64,000 nucleotides of DNA from NCBI GenBank assembly GCA_949825025.1, contig OX463779.1:25092816-25156815 (forward strand), read 5' to 3'. The notes beneath the pieces are model-generated. The model saw only the letters and a list, made by a program, of their open reading frames with translations. It searched no databases and was not told the origin of the DNA. The stretch is from Siphlonurus alternatus (taxonomy: Eukaryota > Arthropoda > Insecta > Ephemeroptera > Siphlonuridae). Shown in pieces: positions 1 through 17,453 of this stretch. The number at the start of each line of letters is the position of its first letter. Positions within the stretch are counted from its first letter, which is position 1. The position numbers and the translations under genes are program-made.

Positions 1-333
1 TTATTATAAAATCAATTCAAAATGTTGTGTATAAAATATAAAGCTTTGGAAAATGATGTAATTTGGTCTGAAAAATGATATACATTGCAGTGACGACAAA
101 GAGGAAAATGTCAATACTTTGCTGCATATTTATTTGAATAAATCTGTCAAGTATTGAATGCCTCAATTCATGGCATTGTTGCATTTTATATGTAATAACA
201 TTCCACCATCAGGATACACCGTCAATCAATGGTGACAGTTAGAAATGCAATACAATTCAATATAGGAGATACGGAATTATATTTTATATTAATAGCAAAA
301 TATCATGTATATACATTACATTTTAATATTACA

Positions 334-353
334 TTTTTTTTTTTTTTTTTTTT
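334..353 (+). repeat. (T)20 run
   Basis: Uninterrupted homopolymer of about 20 T. Confidence 0.9.
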
Positions 354-1498
354 ATTATAATTTCATAAGATACAAATTATTGTCCGGCAAAGATTAATTT
401 GATAATCTTATGTTACCGGTGCAAAATACAAGTAGTAAAATTCACTTCAAGATTTCAAAAATTATGAAAAACTTAATAACTATTAAGTTTTTAATAAACT
501 TATTATTAAAAACTAAGTATGCATTATGGAAGTAAACTTATTACTTGCATAATTCTCACGTTGTCAGATGAAAACTAGAGATCATTCATTATAAAAAAAT
601 AAAAATGCTTACACAAATTTTTTATAATATTTGTAATATATAATTATAAAAGGCATAATTTCCAGCATAATTTTAGCCATTTAGTTTTATATTGGACAAA
701 AAGGAATATAATTAAAGTATTAACAAAAAATGTACATGATTTTTTTACACATGCAGACAAAATCTAAGTGATTTTCAAGACCTAAACGATTTGCCTCACT
801 TATTCCCACAAAGACGTAAACTAGTGCGTTTTTATTGCATTTCTTTTATTTTGGTAATAAAATTTAATTTATTAAACCTCGCTCAATTTCGTTTACGGCA
901 TTGCATGATAGATCTGTGATGTTTGTTACTTTATTGATTTCAATTAAAATGGCTATAAATGAGCGAAAATTAAACAGGGATGTGAGTTTTTTTTATCAGA
1001 TATAACCAACAATAAAATGCATTTATTTAGCTAATAAAATTATTATAGCTTCTTCATCTGCGTAACCATTTATAATATTTATATAGTTTTAATTGAAAAG
1101 ACACGTGTCGAATATTGATATATCGTATCCTTATAATTATAACAATTAAAGCAAATAATAATTAAATTAACTGTCAAGGATATTTACATTATTTACAATT
1201 AGTGTGCATTTTTCATTTTTAATTTCCCAACAAAAAATCCAAATAAGTTGATAATAACTCTGAAAATGTAATAATAATAATACACGTTTCATTTTTATAT
1301 TTAATACTAAGTTTGTGAGATAAATTACATCAATTTTGTCTTTGTCTGGTATCATATCGACGAGCGAGGAAGTAAAGGAGGATGAACGTGAGATGAGTCT
1401 CATAGTTAAGAAGTGTCCGCCGCCGCCATTGCAGCTTCCTCATTAGCAGCACGTACGAACGACGCCGCCAATTAATGTCGAGGACCCTCCAGCTCTTC

Positions 1499-1507
1499 TA
1501 TTTATAG
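1499..1507 (+). promoter_or_regulatory. Weak TATA-like box in GC-richer island
   Basis: TATTTATAG is followed by a GC-richer C/T segment. No initiator consensus or ORF follows, so this is a weak candidate. Confidence 0.15.
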
Positions 1508-3137
1508 CACTCTCTCCGCTGCCGGTGTCGTCCACAATCAAGTGATACCAAATACAACAATAGGCAGCTGCAGCCTCAAGAGAATCTAATAGTGAGGTAG
1601 GTTATGGACTCTTTGTCTCACCAATAACAATAAGAGCAACGATTCTCTCTTCTATATTTGTTGACACTTGGATTTTTTTTTATAGGTCATGTCAATTTTT
1701 ATAATATTAATTTAATGAAGTGAAGCAATAGAAATTATTTACTTCATTTAAAGGTGAAAATATTAATTCAAGTTAGTGAAGTTGCATAAACATTTTTTAC
1801 ATAAAATATTTTATTTATTTATTTTATTTTTATTTTCTTTATTCGAACTTTTTCCGATATATATATATATTATAATATATATAATATAGCTATATAATAA
1901 TATATTATATTATATAGCTAAGTGTTCTGATGAATTGTATTTAAACTTTATATTTAAATGCATAATATATTATAATAAAATAATTTGGCATTCTGATATA
2001 TTTTTGTGTCAAAACAATTTAAAAATATTTTAAAACTCCCATTTAAAGACATATAAAACTCTGCACCATGAAATGCGCACATTTCAATATAATGCACTTA
2101 TAACATTTATTATATACATATAAAATGTAAAAACATTAAAAACAATTGTATTTGAAAATATTTTATAATACATCACAATATTTGTTGTTAACAGAATAAT
2201 CGAATTATTTGATAAATCAAGAAAATTGAAATACAATGAGGTCATCAGCATATTATAATTTATGTGATGAGCATGGGTTCACATAATAATATTATATGTT
2301 TATTTTATGTTTATATTATAGCTTATTTTAACCTTAATATAATATTCATATACTATAATATTATAAATATAAATGCAGTCTCTATCAAAATATATTACAA
2401 TTATATTGAGTCTGTTTATAACTTTATACATAAACACAATACAATGGTCATGTTTCTATTCCAATTAAGTTATATAAATTTAATACTCCAGTTTTGCCCG
2501 GTCAACTGAGTGGCTGCTTTTATTTGTTTGTACTTGCAATAGTCCAGGTTCAAGCCGAGTGGTAATTAAACGTTTGTTGCACAGAATCTCGTCACTGTGG
2601 TGGCAGCACCAACCGAGAGCACGCGAAATAATTACGCTATTTAATTAAACGAGAGAAAATTTAACGTCTTCTTCGCTAAACCGCAACGAACAAGTAAAGA
2701 GACGAGAGTGAAATTCCTTCCTATGAAAATCCTTTAATGTATATAACATAACTTCAATCATCCGCACAATTGAAGGAAAATAACTTTGGTTATAATAAAT
2801 TAATATAGAGGATAAAGAAAAAGAGAATAGTGAAAGACATATTTGTTAAAAAAAAAAATGAAAACGTTATACACAGCAAAATAATAATTTATTTAAAATT
2901 AAAAAGTTTTACTAGACTAACTAGAAAATAATCACAAAAACCAATTAAATTTTTATAAAAATAATGATAATAAAAATATGTAAAAGAATAAGTTATTTCT
3001 TTCATAATATACGTTTTTGAGGCTTGAGTTAGATTAAAAACAGAATAATTAGAGTTTTTGTGGATTAAAGTTAACTTATAATTTAAAAATAAAAAAATTA
3101 GAAGAATTTTTTTAATAATTAGATTACTTGTGTGCGC

Positions 3138-3332
3138 ATGGTTTGTCTCTTGGTTTTCCTCCTTGTTGGCTGCCACAGGGGGGTTGGTACCGCGGCGAGC
3201 AAGGGTGGGGGTGCAATTAGAGAGTTGGAGAAACAGATCTTTCCTGCGCTTGGTCTGCCAAGAACCAGGCATGAAATTGTACTTACGTTGGAGTCTTTAG
3301 TCACGCAGAAATTTTTTAAAAATATACACAAG
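3138..3332 (+). CDS. Candidate first coding exon with signal peptide, unrecognised
   Basis: ATG at 3138 opens 65 codons that end exactly at AAG/GTAAAG, a good phase-0 splice donor at 3333. Residues 1-18 (MVCLLVFLLVGCHRGVGT) form a strong hydrophobic signal-like segment. Residues about 28-43 (RELEKQIFPALGLPR) form an amphipathic helix that resembles, by eye, the first propeptide helix of BMP/TGF-beta ligands (pattern RExxxxIxxxLGLP). That resemblance is short and may be chance. The segment is a GC-richer island in AT-rich DNA. The frame also runs past the donor to 3377, and the ORF begins at a GTG six bases earlier. No Inr/DPE promoter is visible upstream and no second exon was identified. It could be a chance ORF, since the opposite strand is also partly open. 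Confidence 0.28.
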
Positions 3333-3399
3333 GTAAAGAAATTGTGTGCTAAATATATATATTTTTTTATTTCATAATTTCCAAGAAAAATATTATTTC

Positions 3400-7500
<4,101 letters not shown>

Positions 7501-7509
7501 TTAATTATT

Positions 7510-7836
7510 TAATGAGATATTTATAGAATGTGAAAATTTTAGTGGCTTAATCGAAAGAAGAGGTAAAAATATGGTACTGTGAATTTTTTCAGATTTTTCT
7601 GAGACCGGGAAGTATTTTTAAAAAATTATTGAAAGTCTATTTTATGACGTCACGGGCGGCACTACCCTATCCTTTTTCTTCAAGAGTGCCGCCCGTGACG
7701 TCATCAAACTGGACTTTCAATAATTTTTTAAAAATAGTACCCTGTCTCAGAAAAATCTGAAAAAATTCACAGTACCATATTTTTACCACTTCTTTCGATT
7801 AAACCACTAAAATTTTCACATTCTAATATCTCATTA
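7510..7836. mobile_element. 327 bp foldback (MITE-like) element
   Basis: Almost the whole segment is one hairpin: TAATGAGATAT at 7510-7520 pairs with ATATCTCATTA at 7826-7836, and the arms match to a loop at about 7662-7688. The loop is C/T-rich. Each arm carries a perfect TGACGTCA (7645-7652 and 7696-7703) followed by CGGGCGGCAC or its complement. There is no coding capacity. The outer TA could be a TA target duplication included in the palindrome. Confidence 0.8.
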
Positions 7837-10800
7837 GATTAACTGCTTTCTTATACGAGTTTCAACGTGAATGTGAATCTCGAATATTTTTCTAGTTTTA
7901 AAAATCAACCCAAAAACAAAATAATTTTTGACATCATGTTTGTTGTTCAGTTAACTTCATTTTTCAACTTTTAAAAGTTTTTTATATCCTTACATTTTTA
8001 TCCCCCTTTATAGTATGAAATAATAAGACCTTTATATATAAAATGTTAAAAAGCATTTTACTCGTGAGTGCTAAAATTTAAAACAAAGTTGAACCACGTG
8101 TATACTAAGCTTTATGAGAGTTATTTTTAAGCACTCTATATTATAGTACACATTTTGCGTACCTTACTCTTGTTTGAGTAACTGCAGTTGAGTATAAAAA
8201 ATGCATGATAAGTACATGGGTATTTAAAACCATAATATACACAGATACTGTGATATAAATTATATAAACCTTATAATACAAAACTAACTCAATATTATAT
8301 ACTTAATGTAATGTCAAAGCAAAGTCTTATAAGTTTACTTTGCTTGTATATGTCTGACAATAATTGAGTAAGTTTATTCGGTTTGATAATATCGCATTTC
8401 TCTACATACATAATATATTACCTCTCTATATAATTATTATAATAATATTATATCACCTTAAGCTATAATATCAGCATGTATAAATTGATGCGGTTATATA
8501 ACTTGAAAATAACTTTTAATTATATTAATGATGTAATCTCGTAACTTCTCTTTAAAGTTACACCCGTTTACATCACTCGCTGTCTGCTATAAGGTATATT
8601 ACATTCTGTGTGTAGTAAACCATAGTAATGCACAATTTATCTCGTTAAAAAGTGGTTAATGACTTTTTCCTATGTTATTAGTATATTATGTATTTTATGT
8701 AAGTATATATAGTCAAAGTAAGAATAAAATGAGATGAAATGAAAAGTAGGACGTTCTACATTCTATATTTATTTTTAAGCATGTATTTACACAGTTTGTC
8801 AATTATTCGTAACATAATTGAAAGTTTAAAAAATAAAAATTATAAATTTAACCTAAAGGAAATACTATGTATTGAAAATTATCTGAACACTTCTTATCGA
8901 GAATGGATTAGGTTTACATAAAAAAAACACACAAGAATCTAACTTCATGATCGTCATCGTATATACTGTATAGATGGATTTTGATTACAACCTACAAATA
9001 TTTATAAGTCTATATGCAAGGCTATTATGTTCTTTATTTATGATACTGAAAATCCTATATTATATTAATAATAATTACAAAAAGAGTGTGACACAATCAC
9101 GACATGTGAGTGCATGATGATAAATATGGTGCTGATTTGTTGGCGATCGATCATATGAATAACATAATGCGCACGTGTCTATACACAAATCCACACGTAG
9201 AAGTAAATATAAACATAGTTCGTAACATTTCTATTTCTAAATAATGCGCGCGTAGATAAACTTTTGACCTCCCTTAACATAACAAAAAACACGACTAAAA
9301 AGCCAGAAAAAACAATAATTCTCAACACTGCGTCATACTATATTTAAAATATTTTATGCTAATGGAACTTATCTACCGCTATTTCACCCTTTAAAATTGA
9401 TTAAAATATAAATATGAAGAATATAATTATATACAGAAAATTTCGTGAATCAAGGGAAAGAAAAATTTAATAATATTAACTTTTCATAAACAAAAAGAGA
9501 AACAGAAACAAAAACATGATGGAATAAATTTAAATTTATATTAATAATATTCTCAGTGCAATAAACATGTCATAAAAGTGACAGCATAATTTTCAGATTT
9601 ATTTTTATCAGTTGTGTGTTGTATTGTTCTATTTTAAGTTTTTACTGTATGTATAAAAATGTATACAATTATATAAATATGTACAGTACACCACTGTTTA
9701 CTTAAAATTTATAAAAAAAATAAAGTTTTCTGTTTGCTTAAAAAATGGCTTAATATAAACATTAATTCTCTAGGATATAGAAATATATTCTGTTATTTCT
9801 GTTATTTGTAAGTTCTTTCCTTGTTTGCATTGATATAAGTGTAAATAAATAATTAAGCTCTTGTAACAAACAGTACTACTTCAAACACGGACACTAAAGA
9901 TATTAAATTAAAAAGCAGCTTGGAGGACTCTACCTAAACTGTTACATGTGCCAAGTGTCGTACATTACGTCATCTTACCAAGCAGATTGAACCTAATTTT
10001 ATATTACGTTTATGAAGTAAAGGTCTTTGAGGGCCCTTGAGGGCCCAGTAGCAACCCAGTAATTTTTATATACATCGTTAAAAAATATTTTAATACAACA
10101 CACGGGATAGTAATATAGTGTCAAGAGACTCAAGAATAATGATTAAATATTTATTTATAACCGTTTATGATGGATATTTAATAACGAACAACAATTTTAG
10201 ATTAAATATATACCAATAATATATTATACATTATAATAATATATTATATATGTTATATGTTTAATATATTATGGTTTCTAAAATAAATACGTGTATTAAT
10301 ATTTTTACGTTATAACATAACCAATTAAATGTTATGTTATTTACTTTTTAATTAGCTTAATTGTTACGCTTATTCATATGAAAAATAAACAAATTAGCAA
10401 ATATTAACTTTCATGTACAGATTATATATAATTTTAAATGAAATTATTTATTCTATAATTAATATAATTTAATATAAAAACTAAATTTTTTGTAATATAT
10501 AAAATACAATTTTACATTTACAAACATAATTTTAATCATATTATTTTAATATAATATAATTAATAATTATTTTATTTTCAAATTTTAATTTAATTTTATT
10601 ATAATATTTGACATTCACTTTTCAAAAATGATATTTTGACTCCCGAACAAAACTCATAATAAAGGTCTGTTTAATTCTAGTGGTCCCCTGCACCAAAATG
10701 TCACCTTATTGCCGCACCACGTGACTCCTGCATTGTTGACCCGTGCAACCAGGCTAGCTCACTCACCTGCAACAGAGAGAAAGAGAAAAGTGAGCCACGC

Positions 10801-11431
10801 CCGCACTAAAAGCCTGCACAGACTGCTGCCACGCACGTCCATGACAGCGGCACATTGTGTGCACTCCATCACCGGGGCGTGAGCTGTCACCGTACCAGCT
10901 ACACTCAAGTCACTTCAAGAGTGCCACCGGAAGTAGCCGGAAGTACCAAGTAAACAAATAAAAAATAAAAAAAAAAAAACACAGGAGAAATAAAGAGCTG
11001 TTGGCCAGCCCCATAAGATTGATGTTAAAAGGAGTGGGTATATGCAAAGGTGTTAAATTAAAATACAGCAGGTACGTCAACAATCTAAAAATATTTTTTA
11101 TAATTATAAAATATATAGTCCAATATAACGGTGACATTTTTTACGTTTACAATCTAGACGTGTATAGTTATTTTTTTTTTTTATCAAATACACTCTTGTA
11201 TTTTTTGTGAGTAAAATATTTCTCAATTCTTTTATGTATATTATATAATATACAGTATACTTATATATTATTGTGAGATTTTTATGTTAAAAATTGTATT
11301 TCTCAGTAAATCAAGAAGTACGTTCAATATTTTCATATCTCAGTAAATAGAAAATGTCAATTCCTGCATATATAAAATAAAACTGGATTTGCATACTTCA
11401 TACACATGAATGCAATTCATGATTGGCGCTT

Positions 11432-11971
11432 TTAAGTATATATAAATATAAAAAATGTATGCAATACATAACATGAACTAGATTGCATGTGCATTACATA
11501 ATATATACCTTCATATACTATTTTATACACTGCATTGCAACCCAAAGCATGATAAGACAAAAAAAAATAATAACAAAAAATAATATTTACTGAAGTAAGA
11601 AGACAATTTTTATTCTGTAAACGTTTTTTATTCATCCATATAAGCAAAAAAACTGTATGTATCTTAGAGCTAGCTATAGGAAAGTTCAACATCAGAATAC
11701 TATGTATATAGCATGAAGAGCAATTTAAAAAGTACAATTTCTGTGGTGCAAGCAAACCGCAATATATTGTACTATTATTTTTGTTTCTATTCCCGGGGCG
11801 TATGTTTGAAGAGGGCACGTCTTTGGAAGGAGATATTGAAATTCTTTGCGCAGCTTGACCCTGCAGAACTGGGGCACATCTCAACGAGGCCTGGACGGAA
11901 CAAGTCCACATCGATCGTCGTCTTCGCTCACACAAACTGTCACGACATATTCGCAAATCTAAATCCACCAC
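11432..11971 (-). CDS. Longest open frame of the window, doubtful, unrecognised
   Basis: A 179-codon frame on the minus strand is the longest in the window. Its first third (rich in Arg, Ser, Gln) lies in a GC-richer island at about 11790-11970; the remainder is AT-rich, hydrophobic and Cys/Tyr-rich, like ordinary non-coding DNA read in frame. An 87-codon plus-strand frame (11713-11976) overlaps the same island and looks equally protein-like. I recognise no domain in either. The most likely explanation is a chance frame, or an exon or repeat remnant confined to the GC-rich part. Confidence 0.1.
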   Translation of the reverse strand: MVDLDLRICRDSLCERRRRSMWTCSVQASLRCAPVLQGQAAQRISISPSKDVPSSNIRPGNRNKNNSTIYCGLLAPQKLYFLNCSSCYIHSILMLNFPIASSKIHTVFLLIWMNKKRLQNKNCLLTSVNIIFCYYFFLSYHALGCNAVYKIVYEGIYYVMHMQSSSCYVLHTFFIFIYT

Positions 11972-13054
11972 TCTAACATCTCGTGGGAGTTAACCACATA
12001 CGAAAATCACATTTCAATAACTTACTACTTTTCTCTCATTTTTTTATATTATATAATAATGATCATAAAAAATATTACTTATTTTATTTATATATAAAAT
12101 CCGTACAAGATGTTTTTGGCTCAAGTTGACCAATAATGTAATAAAAACACCAAACATGAGTGTACAACAATACAAATCTATCGCTGTCCCCCCTATACCC
12201 ATCAGTTTAGAATAAAAATATATTATAGACTGAGTATATTATAGAGGTGACATATTCGGGAGTATGCTCTATTATTTTTTTTTTTTGCATTTAAAATTCT
12301 CTGTTTACCAGCATTATAATATGTATTTTTGTATATAATAATTATATAATAGACGATTATGTTATTCACTTGAGTATATTTATTTAATCTTAAATATTTA
12401 TAAGATTGAGTGTACTTTAAATATATTACAGTATATGTTCAGTATTCCAAGTTGATTGATGAACATTTCAATACACTCAGTATATTATATAAACAGAAAG
12501 CCTTTTCATCGACTATATAACTATGTTGGTTCTGACTGAGAATATATATATATTATATAGTACTAAATATAGCAGAAATGTTTGAATCTCCAAACGTTTG
12601 CTTCTTCTTATTGCAACTTCCTGTAAAGCAACAGCCAGCATCGCCTCGCTTGTTGGTAATGCAATTAAGCCTGTTGATTGAGCATCAGGCAAGCAGTACG
12701 CGCTCGCTCGCACGGCAGCGACTGCAGAGACGGCGGCCCTCGGGGCTGCTTGCTACTACTCACTGCTAGAGTATATAGTGTGCCCGCCCTATATCTCAAC
12801 TTTCAGCCCCATGTCTGATTGGCAACATCCTCCACTCCAAATCAATCCTCGCATGCTAGCACAAAGTGGAGAAGCACAAAAGTAATCAGCAAAGCAGCCC
12901 AGGACAGACTAAATAATGGAAAGTGTACTTTTGTGACACGACAAATCAAGAACCGGTAATGAAACATCGTCACGACCACACACAAAGTCAATTAATTTTA
13001 GAACCATTTCTAAAATCAACTCATACAAAATTATAATTGATTGTTAGAATTTTA

Positions 13055-13101
13055 AAAATCACTCACATGGATATTGGGAAAATTATGATGTGAGTGATTT
13101 T
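13055..13101. repeat. 14 bp perfect inverted repeat
   Basis: AAAATCACTCACAT (13055-13068) and ATGTGAGTGATTTT (13088-13101) are exact complements around a 19 bp loop. Function unknown. Confidence 0.5.
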
Positions 13102-15183
13102 ATTGTGGGTATTAATTAACATAAAAAAACATAGTCTATATAGATAATTATTATCTTTTATACAAAAAATAATTATTATCAATTGTTGTTTCGATATTTT
13201 TATTTTCATTTCAATGAACATTGATTTTATTAATTTAAAATCTCTTGTATACATTTTGATTAACATTATGCACTTGTGAAAGCACTATCATAATAACAAT
13301 CACGCATTCAACAATATATAACGTTTGCACATAATTATAGACATATTTTATTATTATTTTATTCCAATTATTTTCTTAAAAAACAACATGCTAAAAAGAT
13401 TACATTTTGCATTCCCAATACAAAACATTAATTAGTGTTTCCATTATATATTATTTGGCGTCTCTTATCCATCACTATATATTATTTAACAAGGTGAATG
13501 AAACCAAAATAGACTAGTGTAACAAAAACAAAGTACTGTATTGCTTGTTTCTTAGAAATGCTTTTCTGATGTGGCAATACTCATTAAGCTGTTAGTTTGT
13601 TCTTTAGCTTGTTTTTCAGAAACAGCAACGAGTTCAAGTTCTGTAGCAAATGAGTTCCTTATTGCTTTTCTTCCACTATACACCATTTGGCGAACACAAA
13701 TTGAAAATTTTATAATTTGCGTTTTTGTAGATCTGATTGTACGCCATGCGAGCAGCATGATTCTATATTTTTTTAATCCTTCAAATTAAGATTAATATTG
13801 TGGTTAAGATTAAAAAAAGTGGGGAGAGGGTATCGCCTTTTGCTTTATTGTACTATTGTACTGCAAATTGCTACACAGGGGTGCTCAAACAGTTGCATAG
13901 ATATTTCTCACGCAGGCGCTGACCGAAGACGCGCCTACTTAAATTACATATATGCAACTGTTGAAATCGTCGTAATACGTTGCATCTTGAATTATTAGTT
14001 TCAAATTAATTTTATTAATTGATTAAATTTTAAATTCATTTAAAAATTGATGCTTTAATATAGATGAATGTTTGATTTCCTTTCTAAATTAATCATTTGT
14101 ATAATATAATCAGTAGTAGAAATGACTATTCTAATACGATGACTTGTTTTTTCATTGCAATATAGACATTAAAATGCATTATATACTTGAAGCCTATTTT
14201 CCCCATTAATTCTGCATGCTATTACAAGTTTCTCTAGCATGCATGCATTCCCTTTTTTTCGATTCTTAAAACATATAGTTTCCAAAATGTATTTAGAGCA
14301 GAGAATTAGCATTAGGGTTGCATGGAAAACTGCGTATAGCTGTAGGCGGCAGTTGGCTGGCGTGCTCGTGGAAGTAATGCATACTTGATGAGGATATCAC
14401 GTAAACACGCGGTGGGGGAGGACGCACGCTCGCGTGTCATTATATAGTATCACCGCTGCAGCTCGATGTCACGCAAACTTCTTAGCCGTGTGTGATAGCA
14501 GCATTATCGTTGCAGTGTTAACATTCACCTTGCTCGCTACCTGCTTGACACTGTGTACGTGATGTCTGAAAATTAATAAAAGTCAACTTTAAGATACAAA
14601 CATTTTTTTATTATTTGTTTTTAAACTTTCTTTAAATAGTTTCTTTTTTACATTCTATATGATATTACATTTTTTAATACATTTTTTTTGTAAGTAGAAA
14701 GTAATAACGATTTTTTTTTTATGAAAGAAATGAAATATTAAATTTAATATTTTATAGTGTAGGGACAAATAAATAATATAAACAAAAGCTTTTAACACAC
14801 AACACACTGGAGTATTTATTTTATATGTATAATTTTGATTATAATATATACATTGTAATATGTATTTATTATTAAAATAAATAAGAATAAACTGGTAAAC
14901 ATGAAGAAATGTTTAATTTATAATAGAGATGGTAAAGAAAATATAAAAATTAACTAACAGAAGCAAGTTTTTTTTATTGACTTTCACGTTAGTTTTAACT
15001 GGGTAGTGAGCAAAGAGTTGGCTGATAACGTGATTCCCGTGTATTACCAGCTTCAAGCGAGCTATAGGGGGGTGGGATTAAAGTTTACTTTTCACCGAGT
15101 TTGTAGCTGCTCGCATCAAGCGCGCTGCCGAGCGTTAAGAAGGCAACAAAGGCTTTGGGGGAGGACAGGAGGAGCGTAAACAC

Positions 15184-15292
<109 letters not shown>

Positions 15293-16878
15293 ACAAAGAG
15301 CCGTGGTCCTCCTCCCTCCGTCGATAAGTGAAGTGATCAATACACTTTGGTGGTCTCTTCTTGGCGAACAGACAGTGAGATTTCAGCAGGGTGGTGCTCA
15401 CCACACGCGCTCTGCAGGTGTTGCCTCCCCACCCTTCTCCTCGCCACCCCAGGGGGCCTGAGCACCACAAGGCCGATGGTATAGACCAGGGCGTGGACGG
15501 TAAGCGAGGTCGGAAATAACGGATAAACTATGAGCACCATTTGCGTTCGTATTTTTTTCTTTTTTATAGATTTTACAACTCAAGCAAAATGACATACTTT
15601 TTTTTATACAAAGTACTTGAGTCAATTTTTCTTCTGTCACAGGTGATAAAATAAATAAAATCTAAATTCTTATTGGGAAAAAAGCTTCCCAATATCCACT
15701 TCAAATATAATATATTTTTTTTATATAAAAAAATGGTTACTTTCAAATTAAAAAAAAAAAGTAAAAAAATATATTTTAATCCTCCAGGTTAGTCCTGAGC
15801 TTGATAATGACTCACGTAGTAACGCGTGACTTAGTGATGCGGTATCGGTTACACACCACTCGCGTGTTCCTAGCAGTTTATTACGCCCATAGACACGCGG
15901 ACCAGCATCTTTGTGACTCAGGTTACCTTCTCATTAGTCGACCTGGCGACCTGAGCCCGCCCTGAATATACCTGTCACCACAACGCCCTTGCTTTTTTTT
16001 TAACGACTGTGATTAACATATTATTTCAGTAGGAAATATACTACCGGGCGTAATACATACGCACACCTTTTTCTATTATGTAGCACGATGACATATTTAT
16101 TGCTATTTTAAACTGGATTATTTACTTAATAAATCGTTAAATTAACTACTGAATGTGACATTTAATTCTATCTTTTATTAAGACGTCTTTCTCTCTAAGA
16201 CATTTAATTGGGTAAAAAAATACACTATATTACTTTTGTATAAAAAAAGGGCTAAAAGAATTAAAAAAAAAGGGGGGATGACAAGGTCTCACTTTCTTCT
16301 GTGCAGACGCTTTTAGGACAAATGGGGTGTGATGTTCTCTTAGGGGAAGGGTAGGTGGTGCTACTGACAGGTGGCAAACCACCAACTTGGCACGATCACT
16401 TCAAACGTAAACCCCTTGGCAGGCCATGAAACTGCACAAGATCTCAACAGGCATTTTTTTTCCTCTCTCTTTCAACACCGCGTGCAAAAATATCGATTCG
16501 TATTTGTTTCCCATGACCTGCAATAGTAGTGGTTCGGTCAGCAGTGTGTGTATGTGGCGGTAACAGATTTGTGGCCCACGGCCCCGCCCACTAGAAAGGG
16601 AAGAAGAAGTTTGGCGGTGAGTGAGCGCCCACGGGAAATTACTGCTGGCCAAGCTATAGGAGAGCACGCAATTTACCTGTCACTACACGCTGATGTGGTA
16701 CACAATATCGAACAGCAGCAGTAGCCAAGCATGACTAGCGTTGACCACGTGAGAATCCTTTAGATTGAATTCTTACTGTATAAAAAATAGAATACCCATA
16801 GCACCTATTGAAACGATGACAACGGTAAAAAAAAATCAACAATAACGACTACCAGTAATGGTTTTCTCTCTCTCTCCT

Positions 16879-16882
<4 letters not shown>

Positions 16883-16932
<50 letters not shown>
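16883..16932 (+). repeat. (TA)n microsatellite
   Basis: About 50 bp of perfect TA repeat preceded by a short CT-rich stretch. Confidence 0.95.
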
Positions 16933-16934
<2 letters not shown>

Positions 16935-17431
16935 ACCTTAGGCTCTAAAATAACAATTAATATAATATTATACGTATAACACACCCAACATAAAACATTA
17001 TAATAAATATTATAATATAGATACACAAACATTGTATTTAGCCTGATTGAATTTTATCGTGCAATCTATACATAACATGTTATCGCTAATGGCTCTGTCT
17101 GTGTGTATCGATGCTAACTATATAAAAAAACTTTTAACTGTTTTTATATAAAAAGTGATTTTTACCCCATTTTTTTAATTACATTTAAATTTAAATCTTG
17201 TTTTTTTAATAATTTATTGACATAAAGGTTATTTAAATTTATGACAAATATTCTTTTAAATCATGAGAGAAATATAATAAATAAACAAAACATCATTCAA
17301 TTATTTTAATTAAAACAATAAATATAGCTTAAATATATTAAAATTGTAAATATTATTTTCAAAAATTTTTGAAATTATAGTTGTATAATTGTAAAATTGG
17401 GAAATTGTGAAAAATAAATTTCTTAGTTTGT

Positions 17432-17453
17432 AAAAAAAAAAAAAAAAAAAAAA
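17432..17453 (+). repeat. (A)22 run
   Basis: Uninterrupted A homopolymer. Confidence 0.9.

Larger units (their letters stand above)
1..3100. other. AT-rich non-coding sequence
   Basis: Apart from the T run at 334 and a GC-richer island at about 1415-1610, I see only AT-rich DNA, including a roughly 32 bp AT palindrome near 1890-1922. No exon was recognised. Confidence 0.5.
7840..15180. other. AT-rich non-coding sequence
   Basis: GC-richer islands at about 10680-10930, 12640-12800 and 14310-14560. It contains the doubtful long frame at 11.4-12.0 kb, a hairpin at 13.06 kb and a helix-like minus frame at 13552-13758. Nothing else is supportable. Confidence 0.45.

Noticed and set aside
1596..1615. 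TGAGGTAGGTTATGG resembling let-7
   Set aside because: The let-7 5' segment is interrupted (three bases missing) and no complementary arm lies within 100 bp.
3281..3286. Minus-strand GTAAGT donor inside the 3.1 kb island
   Set aside because: No acceptor of suitable quality lies before it, and the next AG downstream would make an intron of only about 28 nt.
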